The notes under the pieces were generated by a model that was not told the DNA's origin, made no database searches, and worked only from the letters and a program-made list of their open reading frames with translations. This document shows, piece by piece, positions 27,468 through 35,152 of a stretch of DNA of 59,835 nucleotides (position 1 is its first letter; each line of letters opens with the position of its first letter). A program made the position numbers and the translations under genes. This stretch comes from Nocardia cyriacigeorgica NBRC 100375 (GTDB taxonomy: Bacteria > Actinomycetota > Actinomycetes > Mycobacteriales > Mycobacteriaceae): contig NZ_BAFY01000117.1 of NCBI RefSeq assembly GCF_000308555.1, positions 1 through 59,835 of the forward strand. The letters are read 5' to 3'.

Positions 27468-28325
27468 TTGACCGACAACATCCAGACGATCGACGTACCC
27501 GGCGCCCCCTACGGCGTGACGATCGCCGCCGACGGCGCGACCTGGTTCTCCATGGCGACCACCGGTGCCATCGGCCGCTACCGCGCCGGCGCGATCGACA
27601 CCTTCGGCCTCGATCCCGCCGACGGACAGCCGACCGTCATCATCGAAGGCCCGGACGCGGCGATATGGTTCACCGAATTCCGCGGCAACCGGATCGGCCG
27701 GATCACCGCCGACGGCGAACGGACGAGCGTCGCCGCCGACGCGCCGTACGGTCTGTGTGTCGGTCCCGACGGGACACTGTGGTTCACCGAACTGCAAGCC
27801 GGGCACATCGCCAGGCTGGGCGCGGACGGCGAGACCGCTCGCTTCCCGGTGCAGGGCATGCCGTCGATGATCGTCGCGGGTCCCGATGCGGCACTGTGGG
27901 TCACCCTCAATCAGGCCAATGCGATCGGCCGCAGCACCACCGCGGGCGAGATCACCGTCTACCCGCTGCCCACCGAGGCGGCCAACCCGGTCGGTATCAC
28001 CGCGGGCCCCGACGGCGCACTGTGGTTCGTGGAAATCGGAGCCGGACAGATCGGCCGCATCAGCACCGACGGTGCCATCGACGAGTTCCCGCTGCCGGAC
28101 CGCGCCGCGCGCCCGCACGCCATCGTCGCCGGTCCCGACCAGGCGCTGTGGTTCACCGAATGGGGCGCCGGACGACTGGGCCGGATCACCACGGACGGCA
28201 AGATCACCAGCGTGGAGTTGCCGGGCGCCGAGCCGCACGGCCTGGCGGCCGGTACCGATGGAATCATCACGGTAGCAATGGAATCCGGCGTCCTCGCGCG
28301 GGTTCCCGTCAACGCGCTGTCCTGA
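27468..28325 (+). CDS. vgb: Virginiamycin B lyase-like (streptogramin B lyase)
   Basis: The 285-residue protein is a seven-bladed beta-propeller built of repeats like GPDGALWFVEIGAGQIGRI. Vgb linearises streptogramin B antibiotics by eliminating the ester bond, in the cytosol. His217 (RPHAI) and Glu231 (WFTEW) are 14 residues apart, the same spacing as the His270/Glu284 pair I recall from the staphylococcal enzyme, and Tyr15 (APYGV) matches the conserved N-terminal Tyr. TTG at 27468 follows AAGGGA and gives the family's usual N-terminus (TDNIQTIDVPGAPYG). It is divergent from a TetR gene. Environmental homologues may have other substrates, so drug specificity is unproven. Confidence 0.88.
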   Translation: MTDNIQTIDVPGAPYGVTIAADGATWFSMATTGAIGRYRAGAIDTFGLDPADGQPTVIIEGPDAAIWFTEFRGNRIGRITADGERTSVAADAPYGLCVGPDGTLWFTELQAGHIARLGADGETARFPVQGMPSMIVAGPDAALWVTLNQANAIGRSTTAGEITVYPLPTEAANPVGITAGPDGALWFVEIGAGQIGRISTDGAIDEFPLPDRAARPHAIVAGPDQALWFTEWGAGRLGRITTDGKITSVELPGAEPHGLAAGTDGIITVAMESGVLARVPVNALS

Positions 28326-28575
28326 GGCGCGGGGTGTCCGGCCGCCTGAACCATTTCCGTCGCGGGGTAGGCCTGGTTCGGCCAACGGCTGTGCCGCAGT
28401 CCGCTCCGACGGATCGGCAGTGGTGAATCTTGGTGCCCGCGGTCAGAACAGCTGAGCGGCCCGACCACATGCATGATGTTGTACTCGGCGGCACCGCCGG
28501 ATCGCGCGGACCGCGACGGGTTCGCCTGCTGGACTGCCGTCCGGCCGGCTGCGGCGCTTGTACCTGTCAGCGGAC

Positions 28576-30246
28576 CTAGGTCGTGGTCAGGGCTTGCACC
28601 ATAGCCGTACCGAAGCTGATGTCATTGGACGTCGGCACGCGGGTGTAGGTGCCGCCGGTGCGCTCGGTGACCGAACGCAGCGTGTCTGTGCCCTCTGAGC
28701 CGATGACGATCACATCCACCCGCACCGGGGTGGCCGGATCGCCTGCGGCGGTCAGATCGGCGAGCAGCTGCGCACCGGTCAGTGCGGAATCGTCCTCGGG
28801 GCCATCGGTGATCAGCAGCACCGAATTGGTGCGGCCGCTGGTGTACCCGGAGACGGCGGCACGGTAGGCCGCCAGCAGCGCGGGATAGCACTGATCGGCC
28901 CGGAGGTCCGAGGGCCGGATGGTGTTCAGTGATGCGGTGACCTCGGTGCGGTGTTCGGCGGCCAGCGGCGCGGTGGCCGCCTGCACCCGATAGGGGGTGG
29001 TGCCGTCGAGGTTCTTGCCGAATGTCCAGACCCCGAGGCCGAAATCGGGGGGCATGACATTCATGGTGGACCGCAATGCGCCGAGAGTATTGGTGAGCCG
29101 AGTGGTGGAGCCGTCGGTGCCCGCCATCGACGCGGACACGTCGAGCAGCACGGTCGCCGAGACGCCGAGCACCGGATCGTCAAGTGTGGCACGGACCTTG
29201 TCGAGCGCGGCGCGCGTCGGCACCGCAGTGGTGGTGGCGGGGGCGGGGCCGAAGCCGGCGGCGGCGAACACGGCGGCCTGCTGCGGGGCGCGCAGATAGT
29301 CGACGAAAACGCCGGCGGCCCTGTTCTGGGCGGTGTCGACCCAATGGCCGGTCATCATGGCCGCCGGATAATCGGCGACGGGCGCGGCGCCGGCGGGCAC
29401 GAATGTGGTGAGCCCGCCGTGCGCGTTGATTTGCTGCTCAGTAGCTGCTACCGCGTGCAGGGCGGCGGCCGCGGGCGGAGCGGAGGTGAGAGCTCCGAGT
29501 GCGCTGCGGGTGTCGGCGACCTCCGGTGCGCTGGTGGCCAAAGCGGACACGGCCGCGACCACCTGACCGGACCGTGCGGCCTCCTCGGTGAGCGGCTCGG
29601 TCCCCGACACCCCCGACGCGACGGCGGTCGCGGCGGCCAGGGTGGCATCGCCGGGCGGCATCGCCATCGCGAGCCCACCCCACGGCAGTTGCAGCTCATC
29701 GAGCGAACTGCGTTGCAGCCGAGGCAGATCCGCCCAGGTGATGCCCGCACGCTGCAACGCCGCGCCGAGCTCACCGGGGACCGCCAAGGCGATCGGACTG
29801 ACCGCCACCGGCGCAGGCGTGCCCTGAATGAGCCCGGGCATCCGCACCGATTCGATCTGGCGCATCGACTCGGGGATCCACAGCGCAGGCTGCGGGCCGA
29901 GCGCGGGATCCCACGGGGCGTTCGCGGTGAACGTCGCGACCACCGCCGAGGCCGGCCTGCCCTGCACCGCCACCGTCACGCAGTGATCGCCGACGATCGG
30001 CTCGGTGGCGTTGTAGCGATCGGCGATCGTCCGCACCGGCGTTTCGATCGACGGATCGACGGTGACGTTGAGAACGGTGTCGCCCTCCACGCACTCCGCG
30101 GCCGCCGCGCTGCTGTCGCTGCTCGAGCGGTCGCGTAACTGGAACCAGCCGAACACCGCGCCGACGAGTAACAGCACAGCCACCACGGCGATAACCGGAC
30201 CTTTGCTGATCCCCCGTGACCTGGAATGGCTGCGATGTGTACCCAC
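28576..30246 (-). CDS. Membrane-anchored substrate-binding/vWA hybrid protein
   Basis: The roughly 556-residue protein has a basic N-terminus and one transmembrane helix (GPVIAVVAVLLLVGAVFGWF), then an extracytoplasmic part. Residues of about 45-340 resemble a type II solute-binding protein (DTVLNVTVDPSIETPVRTIADRYN, ALWIPESM). A von Willebrand A domain follows from about 370, with the metal-binding MIDAS motif DVSASM and later ITDGPEDD. Such proteins occur widely in actinobacteria without a settled function; no transporter genes are adjacent. The GTG start at 30246 is the best of weak options and has no ribosome site. The 250 bp downstream hold nothing recognisable. Confidence 0.85.
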   Translation of the reverse strand: MGTHRSHSRSRGISKGPVIAVVAVLLLVGAVFGWFQLRDRSSSDSSAAAAECVEGDTVLNVTVDPSIETPVRTIADRYNATEPIVGDHCVTVAVQGRPASAVVATFTANAPWDPALGPQPALWIPESMRQIESVRMPGLIQGTPAPVAVSPIALAVPGELGAALQRAGITWADLPRLQRSSLDELQLPWGGLAMAMPPGDATLAAATAVASGVSGTEPLTEEAARSGQVVAAVSALATSAPEVADTRSALGALTSAPPAAAALHAVAATEQQINAHGGLTTFVPAGAAPVADYPAAMMTGHWVDTAQNRAAGVFVDYLRAPQQAAVFAAAGFGPAPATTTAVPTRAALDKVRATLDDPVLGVSATVLLDVSASMAGTDGSTTRLTNTLGALRSTMNVMPPDFGLGVWTFGKNLDGTTPYRVQAATAPLAAEHRTEVTASLNTIRPSDLRADQCYPALLAAYRAAVSGYTSGRTNSVLLITDGPEDDSALTGAQLLADLTAAGDPATPVRVDVIVIGSEGTDTLRSVTERTGGTYTRVPTSNDISFGTAMVQALTTT

Positions 30247-30334
30247 GAGGCACGAGTGTATGCGTGTGTGTGCCGCCACACCCGGGCTGTGGCCCGCCTC
30301 CGGAGGACGGGGACGGGCCACAACTGGCGGATCA

Positions 30335-30583
30335 TTATTCGCGGATGACCCGTCCGCGATCGAATTCGTGCCCACCCCACACACCGGACTGTCCGGTGCG
30401 CTCGGCGAAGTCGCCGCAGGCCGCGCGGATCGGGCAGCCGCCGCAGACTTCTCGGGCGTAGGCGAAATCCTGCGACGGGTACGGGAACCACGCCTCATGG
30501 TTGGGGTCGCCGCGGCAGGCGGCGCGATGCCACTCCCGGCTGTCCGACAGCGGGAGCAGGTCGGTCAAGGTGGTGATGGTCAT
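30335..30583 (-). CDS. WhiB-family iron-sulfur regulator
   Basis: The 82-residue protein has the four cluster cysteines Cys23, Cys47, Cys50 and Cys56 in the C-x2-C-x5-C arrangement (VCGGCPIRAAC), then the GVWGG turn and a basic end (DRGRVIRE). WhiB proteins bind a 4Fe-4S cluster that senses NO or oxygen and work with the sigma factor. A strong AAAGGAGAGG lies before the ATG. It follows the HNH nuclease gene by 28 bp on the same strand, so they are probably cotranscribed. I cannot assign it to a numbered WhiB class. Confidence 0.96.
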   Translation of the reverse strand: MTITTLTDLLPLSDSREWHRAACRGDPNHEAWFPYPSQDFAYAREVCGGCPIRAACGDFAERTGQSGVWGGHEFDRGRVIRE

Positions 30584-30611
30584 GGCGATCCTCTCCTTTC
30601 TGCGGATCCGG

Positions 30612-31172
30612 TCAGGTGGTGGCAGCGAGCTGCTTCCAGATGTGGCGCTGCCGCTTGGCCAGCGGATCGGGGGCCTTCGGCTGCCACAGCAGCCGCATCC
30701 CCGCCTCCTCGGGGGTGCGGTCGGCCTTGCTGGTGTTGCACGGCGCGCAGCAGGCGATCAGATTGGCCCAGGTGTTGGGCCCGCCGCGGCTGCGCGGACG
30801 GATGTGGTCGACGGTGCGCGCCCACCCCGCGCAGTACCCGCACCGGTGCTTGTCGCGGCGCAGGACACCTGCCAGGGTGGCCCGGCTCTCGTCGCGCACC
30901 TGGGTCACATGCTCGAGGTAGACGTAGCGAAGCAGTCGAATCGTCTCGGGCAGAACGATTTCCAGATGCTTGGAGCGAATCGGGAAGCGCGGCTCCCGCT
31001 CGGCGATCGACTCGGCGGCGCCGCTGAGCAACAGCACCACCGCGCGGTCGGCGGCGATCTCGTCGATCGCCTCGTAGCTGGCATTGAGTACCAGCACCGG
31101 GGTGTGTATCCAGTTGTCGGCAGACGGGGCCACCACGGCGGTGGCGTGGCGTATCGGCATGGGTATCACCAT
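30612..31172 (-). CDS. HNH endonuclease-domain protein
   Basis: The 186-residue protein has a C-terminal HNH nuclease domain: CGYCAGWARTVDHIRPRSRGG with the catalytic DH, then NTWANLIACCAPCNTSKADRTPEEAGM, where paired CxxC motifs (CGYC, CAPC) bind a structural zinc. The N-terminal half (VLVLNASYEAIDEIAADRAVVLLL) is the conserved lead-in of this actinobacterial HNH group, found in many genomes without a known substrate. Several starts are close together (ATG 31172, ATG 31160); none has a clear ribosome site. It precedes whiB in a probable two- or three-gene operon. Confidence 0.93.
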   Translation of the reverse strand: MVIPMPIRHATAVVAPSADNWIHTPVLVLNASYEAIDEIAADRAVVLLLSGAAESIAEREPRFPIRSKHLEIVLPETIRLLRYVYLEHVTQVRDESRATLAGVLRRDKHRCGYCAGWARTVDHIRPRSRGGPNTWANLIACCAPCNTSKADRTPEEAGMRLLWQPKAPDPLAKRQRHIWKQLAATT

Positions 31173-31228
31173 GTTTCGGCAGAGCGAGAAGGGGATCGAT
31201 CAGAGGAATGGGGGAGCGGGGCTGGGAA

Positions 31229-31354
31229 TCAGCGGCCGTCCTGGAGGCGACCGGACTCGAGTTCCGCGCTCGCGATGCCCAGCATGAGCCGCGACTGGGC
31301 GCATACGACCGGAGCCCACAACCGCACGGGTTTCTGCGTCGAGTACAAAGCCAC
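31229..31354 (-). CDS. Possible 41-residue small protein upstream of the HNH gene
   Basis: A GTG start at 31354 directly follows the purine-rich AGGAGAGGAGGAG on the minus strand, a very strong ribosome site in an otherwise gene-free stretch of 308 bp. The frame reads VALYSTQKPVRLWAPVVCAQ and continues to QDGR before TGA, with mostly G/C third positions. It ends 56 bp before the HNH gene. I recognise no family. It could be a small protein or a leader peptide of the HNH-whiB operon. Confidence 0.4.
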   Translation of the reverse strand: MALYSTQKPVRLWAPVVCAQSRLMLGIASAELESGRLQDGR

Positions 31355-31480
31355 CTCCTCCTCTCCTGAGTTCTCGTCGATCACCGCCGGATGCGGTCGA
31401 TCAGCGTCGGATCATGGTGACACACCGGATGTGGTGTTGTCGGGCCATTTTTCGGCCGTCGTACCCAGGCCGGTGGTCCT

Positions 31481-32008
31481 TCACGCCTGTTGCAGCAGCG
31501 CCGCACCGAAGGAGACGTTGAACCGGTCACACCAGATGGACACGCTGGTCAGCCGGGTCAGGTCGACCTCGGCCGGAATCGGGTAGTTCTGATTGCCCTT
31601 GTTGCCGCGCAGCTTGCCCAGGTCGTGGTAGGCGCCGTCGTCGAAGACGCCCCACCCATCTCGACCGGACAGCACCGGCGCGTCCGACAGCCACAAGTGC
31701 AGGTCGGGGCCGTCGGAGGTGTCGAGATTCTCCAGCCGCAGGATCCGGCTGCCGTCGGGGAGACGCAGGACGACCACGGTGCCGGAGGTGTCGTGCTCAT
31801 GGGAGATGAGCGCGCCGCGCGCGAGGACCTGCGGTTCGGCGGGCGGCGCACCGGGGGTGAGCGGCGCATCGACGGTCGGCGCGGCCTCGTCGAGGGTGGT
31901 GCTGGTGAACAGCCGCCACGGCTGGAAGTACGCCAGCCCGATTCCGACACCGGTCGCCACGATCAGCGCCAGAATCCAGGTCAGGGGCGAACGGGCGAGT
32001 CGTTTCAC
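31481..32008 (-). CDS. DM13-domain membrane-anchored protein
   Basis: The roughly 175-residue protein has one N-terminal transmembrane helix (PLTWILALIVATGVGIGLAYF) and an extracytoplasmic DM13 domain ending in VSIWCDRFNVSFGAALL, the family hallmark with its single Cys. DM13 domains are proposed to take part in electron transfer or cell-surface redox, with little direct evidence. GAGGGAG abuts the ATG at 32014, while the GTG at 32008 has a 6-nt spacing, so 32008 is the better start. The 255 bp upstream, before the acyl-CoA dehydrogenase gene, hold no gene I can support. Confidence 0.87.
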   Translation of the reverse strand: MKRLARSPLTWILALIVATGVGIGLAYFQPWRLFTSTTLDEAAPTVDAPLTPGAPPAEPQVLARGALISHEHDTSGTVVVLRLPDGSRILRLENLDTSDGPDLHLWLSDAPVLSGRDGWGVFDDGAYHDLGKLRGNKGNQNYPIPAEVDLTRLTSVSIWCDRFNVSFGAALLQQA

Positions 32009-32269
32009 GGCCATCTCCCTCGGTGTCTGCCCGCTGCGCTACGAGGGCGGGCGCCGCCTACCATTCAACTCCTCCCGGGCCCCAGGGGCACACTTCCGAA
32101 ATGGAGGCTCTCGGTCGCACCGGCAGGGTGCCCTGGTTCGGCATCCTCGCGGGGCCACCCACCGCGACACCTGCCACCGGAACCGACCTGCGATGAGGTC
32201 GGCGGCCGCCCTGGTGCGGCCTGATCGCCCGAACCGACGACCCGCGGCGCAGCCGCATCGACCAGGGCG

Positions 32270-33403
32270 TCATCCCATCGGGCCGTGCCCGAGCAACACC
32301 CGCCCGGTGAACCGGGTCTGCTTGGCCCGGGGCAACGGATGGAACAGGCAGCCGTGGATGTCGCGGTAGTACATCTCCAGCTCGCAGGTGCGCGAGTAGC
32401 CCACACCGCCGACGGTCTCGACGGCCAGCCGCACCGTGTCGATCAACGCGTTCGCCGCCACGGTCTTTCGGCTGAGAATCCGCGCCGCGTACGGCTCGGT
32501 GGCGGCGAATTCCAGGTTGTCCGATGCGGTGAACATCGCCGCGATCAGGTCCTCGGCGGTGGTGTGCGCGTTCATCATCTCGCCGGCCAGTTGCAGCGTG
32601 TGCGGGTCCGCCCGGCCGGTGATCAGTGCGGCGGTCAGCTCGACGGCGGCGTCGGCGATGCCGAGATAGGCCGACATGACCAGCGGCATCGCGGCGCCGA
32701 TCACGGTGTTGAGGATCGGCGGCCAGGTGTCGGCGGGCCGGATCATCGCCACGGCGGCGTCGGGGACGAACACCTCGTCGAAGACGATGGTGTGCGAGCC
32801 GCTGGCCCGCAGCCCGAGCGTGTCCCAGGTCTGCTCGATCCGCACGCCGGGCGCGTTCATGGGGATCGCGCAGTGCAGTACCCGCGGGCCATCGGGAGCG
32901 TCGTCCCAGCGGATGCTGGTCACCGCGACCGTGCCGACCTCGCAGCCGCTGGCAGGTGCCTTCCGCGCGCTCACCAGGTAGCCGCCGTCGACCCGGTGGG
33001 CGCGGCCGTTGGATTCCACCCAGTCCGAGGCTCCGGTGCTCACCAGGATCGCACCCGAAACCACCTTGCCGAAGACCACGCCGGCGTCCATACCGTGCTT
33101 GTGCCGCCACACCTGCGCGGCCACCAGATGCGAATGCATCGCGAACGCGACGGCGGTCGCGGGATCGTGGCGGCCGAGCTCGCGCAAGATCGCGCCCATC
33201 TCGCGGTGGGTGGCGCCGCCGCCCCCGAATTCGCGCGGGACCAGCGCGGCGGTGAGACCTGCGGCGCGGAGTCGATCGAAGGCTTCAGTGGACAACCGGC
33301 CGCTGCGGTCGCGTTCGGCGACGCCGGGGCGCAGTGTTTCGCCGACCTCGCGGGCTCGGGCGATCCAGTCGGTGGTGTCGAGGAGGTCTGTGGTGACAGT
33401 CAT
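32270..33403 (-). CDS. Acyl-CoA dehydrogenase-family flavoprotein (atypical)
   Basis: The 377-residue protein has the acyl-CoA dehydrogenase fold: LVPREFGGGGATHREMGAILRELGRHDPATAVAFAMHSH near the N-terminus and VETVGGVGYSRTCELEMYYRDIHGCLFHPL near the C-terminus. The usual terminal YEGTNEI-type block with the catalytic Glu is missing and is replaced by RDIHGCLFHPLPRAKQ, which resembles the DszC / flavin-monooxygenase branch. It may therefore be an oxidase, monooxygenase or dehydrogenase with a different base. It lies downstream of the next acyl-CoA dehydrogenase gene on the same strand but 184 bp away. Confidence 0.88.
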   Translation of the reverse strand: MTVTTDLLDTTDWIARAREVGETLRPGVAERDRSGRLSTEAFDRLRAAGLTAALVPREFGGGGATHREMGAILRELGRHDPATAVAFAMHSHLVAAQVWRHKHGMDAGVVFGKVVSGAILVSTGASDWVESNGRAHRVDGGYLVSARKAPASGCEVGTVAVTSIRWDDAPDGPRVLHCAIPMNAPGVRIEQTWDTLGLRASGSHTIVFDEVFVPDAAVAMIRPADTWPPILNTVIGAAMPLVMSAYLGIADAAVELTAALITGRADPHTLQLAGEMMNAHTTAEDLIAAMFTASDNLEFAATEPYAARILSRKTVAANALIDTVRLAVETVGGVGYSRTCELEMYYRDIHGCLFHPLPRAKQTRFTGRVLLGHGPMG

Positions 33404-33587
33404 GGACGAAGCTACGAGCGTGGCCCGCCCGCGGTTCGATCTGTCTTGTCGCCGCCCGGTCCGGCATCGCGCCCGAGGTCATCGGCCGACCTTCGGATCA
33501 CCGTCGTCCTCGGGACGCTGTTCGACCGGGCCGAGGTGCTGTTATCGGGCGACCCGACGCAGGCCGGACCGACGCCAGAGGTATCCC

Positions 33588-34880
33588 TCAGAGATTGCCG
33601 ACGATGTGTTCCAGCCGCCGTGCGACGTGCTCGCGGGCCTGCTCGCGCAACGCCGGCCGATACCCCGAGGGGTACACCGGATCGCCGGGCGGGTAATTCT
33701 TCAACACCTCTTTGGCGAGGGTGATCTTGTGCACCTCGGTCGGCCCGTCGGCCAGGCCCATCACCTCGGCGTAGTTCATCATGTCGACGAACGGCAGATC
33801 CTGGCTGACGCCGATCGCGCCGTGCAGGTGCAGCGCGCGCTGGGCGATATCGTGCATCACCTTCGGCATCGCGACCTTGATCGCGGCTATGTCCTTGCGC
33901 ACCTTCAGATAATCCTGCTCCTTGTCGATGCGCCAGGCGGTGCGCAGCACCAGCAGCCGGAACTGTTCCATCTCGATCCAGCTGTCGGCGATCCGTTCCT
34001 GGGTCATCTGCAAGCTGCCCAGCGGGCGGCCCTTGCGCATCGGGCGCGATACCGCGCGTTCGCACATCATGTCGAAGGCCTTGCGTACCGACGCGACGGT
34101 GCGCATCGCGTGATGTACCCGTCCGCCGCCGAGCCGGGTCTGCGCCACGATGAAGCCCTGACCCTCCGCGCCGAGCAGATGATCGGTGGGCACACGGACA
34201 TCGGTGAACCGCAGGTGGCCCTCGTGCTCACTGAACCCGTGCACGTGGAAGTTCTTGACGATCTCGAGTCCCGGTGTGTCCGCGGGCACGATGAACATCG
34301 ACATGCCCTGGTACGGGCTGACATCCGGGTTGGTCACCACCATGACGATGTGGAACGCGGCGAACTGGGCGTTGGAGTTGAACCACTTCTCGCCGTTGAT
34401 GACCCAGTGGTCGCCGTCGCGCACGGCGCGGGTCGTGAACAGCGTCGGGTCAGAACCGCCGGTGGGTTCGGTCATCACGTAACAGGAACCGATCTCGCCC
34501 GCCAGCAGCGGTTCGAGGTACTGCTTCTTCTGCTCCTCGGTCCCGTAGTGGGCGAGGATCTCCGCATTGCCGGAATCGGGCGCTTGGCACCCGAACACCG
34601 ACGGCGCCCAGACCGATGTGCCGAGCACCTCGTTGAGCAGCGCGAGCTTCATCTGCCCGAACCCGGGCCCGCCCAGCTCGGGACCCAGATGGCAGGCCCA
34701 CAGTCCCTGTTCCTTCACCTTCTCCTTCAGCGGGCGCATCAACGCCATCGCCTCGGTGTCGGTGCGGTCGTACGGGTTCGGGTAGATCAGGTCCAGCGGC
34801 TCGACCTCGGTGCGGACGAAGTCGGCGGCCCAGTCCAGTTTCGCCTGGTACTCCGGATCGGTCTCGAAATCCCAAGCCAT
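33588..34880 (-). CDS. Acyl-CoA dehydrogenase (FadE type)
   Basis: The 430-residue flavoprotein has the standard blocks: CYVMTEPTGGSDPTLFTTRAVRDG, GEKWFNSNA, RLGGGRVHHAMRTVASVRKAFDMMCERAVSR, and GAIGVSQDLPF...GLADGPTEVHKITLAKEVL. The GPTEVH block replaces the usual EGTxE and is typical of the ACAD10/11-like and actinobacterial long/branched-chain group. It should oxidise an acyl-CoA in beta-oxidation, passing electrons to ETF. GAAAGG lies before the ATG at 34880. It is divergent from glcB, and the 272 bp between the two carry one ACCGACGGGTA element facing each gene. Confidence 0.94.
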   Translation of the reverse strand: MAWDFETDPEYQAKLDWAADFVRTEVEPLDLIYPNPYDRTDTEAMALMRPLKEKVKEQGLWACHLGPELGGPGFGQMKLALLNEVLGTSVWAPSVFGCQAPDSGNAEILAHYGTEEQKKQYLEPLLAGEIGSCYVMTEPTGGSDPTLFTTRAVRDGDHWVINGEKWFNSNAQFAAFHIVMVVTNPDVSPYQGMSMFIVPADTPGLEIVKNFHVHGFSEHEGHLRFTDVRVPTDHLLGAEGQGFIVAQTRLGGGRVHHAMRTVASVRKAFDMMCERAVSRPMRKGRPLGSLQMTQERIADSWIEMEQFRLLVLRTAWRIDKEQDYLKVRKDIAAIKVAMPKVMHDIAQRALHLHGAIGVSQDLPFVDMMNYAEVMGLADGPTEVHKITLAKEVLKNYPPGDPVYPSGYRPALREQAREHVARRLEHIVGNL

Positions 34881-34996
34881 GGTCGGCCTTTCGTCGGCGT
34901 CGGCGCTGCGCCCGCGCAACCTCGGGGATCGCGGGTGGTGCGTAGAGCACACTATCCACCGCCGCGGAGCCCAGCAAGGGGCGCCGGGACCTCCGA

Positions 34997-35008
34997 CTAC
35001 CCGTCGGT
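34997..35008 (-). promoter_or_regulatory. Candidate operator ACCGACGGGTAG facing the fadE-like gene
   Basis: On the minus strand this reads ACCGACGGGTAG. It shares ACCGACGGGTA with the glcB-side site 85 bp away and with the site upstream of the acyl reductase gene. It lies 117 bp upstream of the fadE-like start. Confidence 0.5.
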
Positions 35009-35092
35009 GCGCGGTAAAACGCCCGGTAGGGTCTGGTGGCGTCGGAACATACCGGCCGGTGCCGGTGTTGACCCCGACGCATCGTCGTAGCA

Positions 35093-35109
35093 CTACCGAC
35101 GGGTAACAT
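35093..35109 (+). promoter_or_regulatory. Candidate operator and -10 box of glcB
   Basis: CTACCGACGGGTAA (35093-35106) is identical to the site before the acyl reductase gene. TAACAT (35104-35109) overlaps its end and fits the -10 consensus, with no good -35 at 17 bp, as is usual for promoters that need an activator. The glcB ATG is 43 bp further on. Confidence 0.5.
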
Positions 35110-35152
35110 GGCTGCGACTTTTCCTACTCGTTTCTCGACAAGTGAGGCTTAG

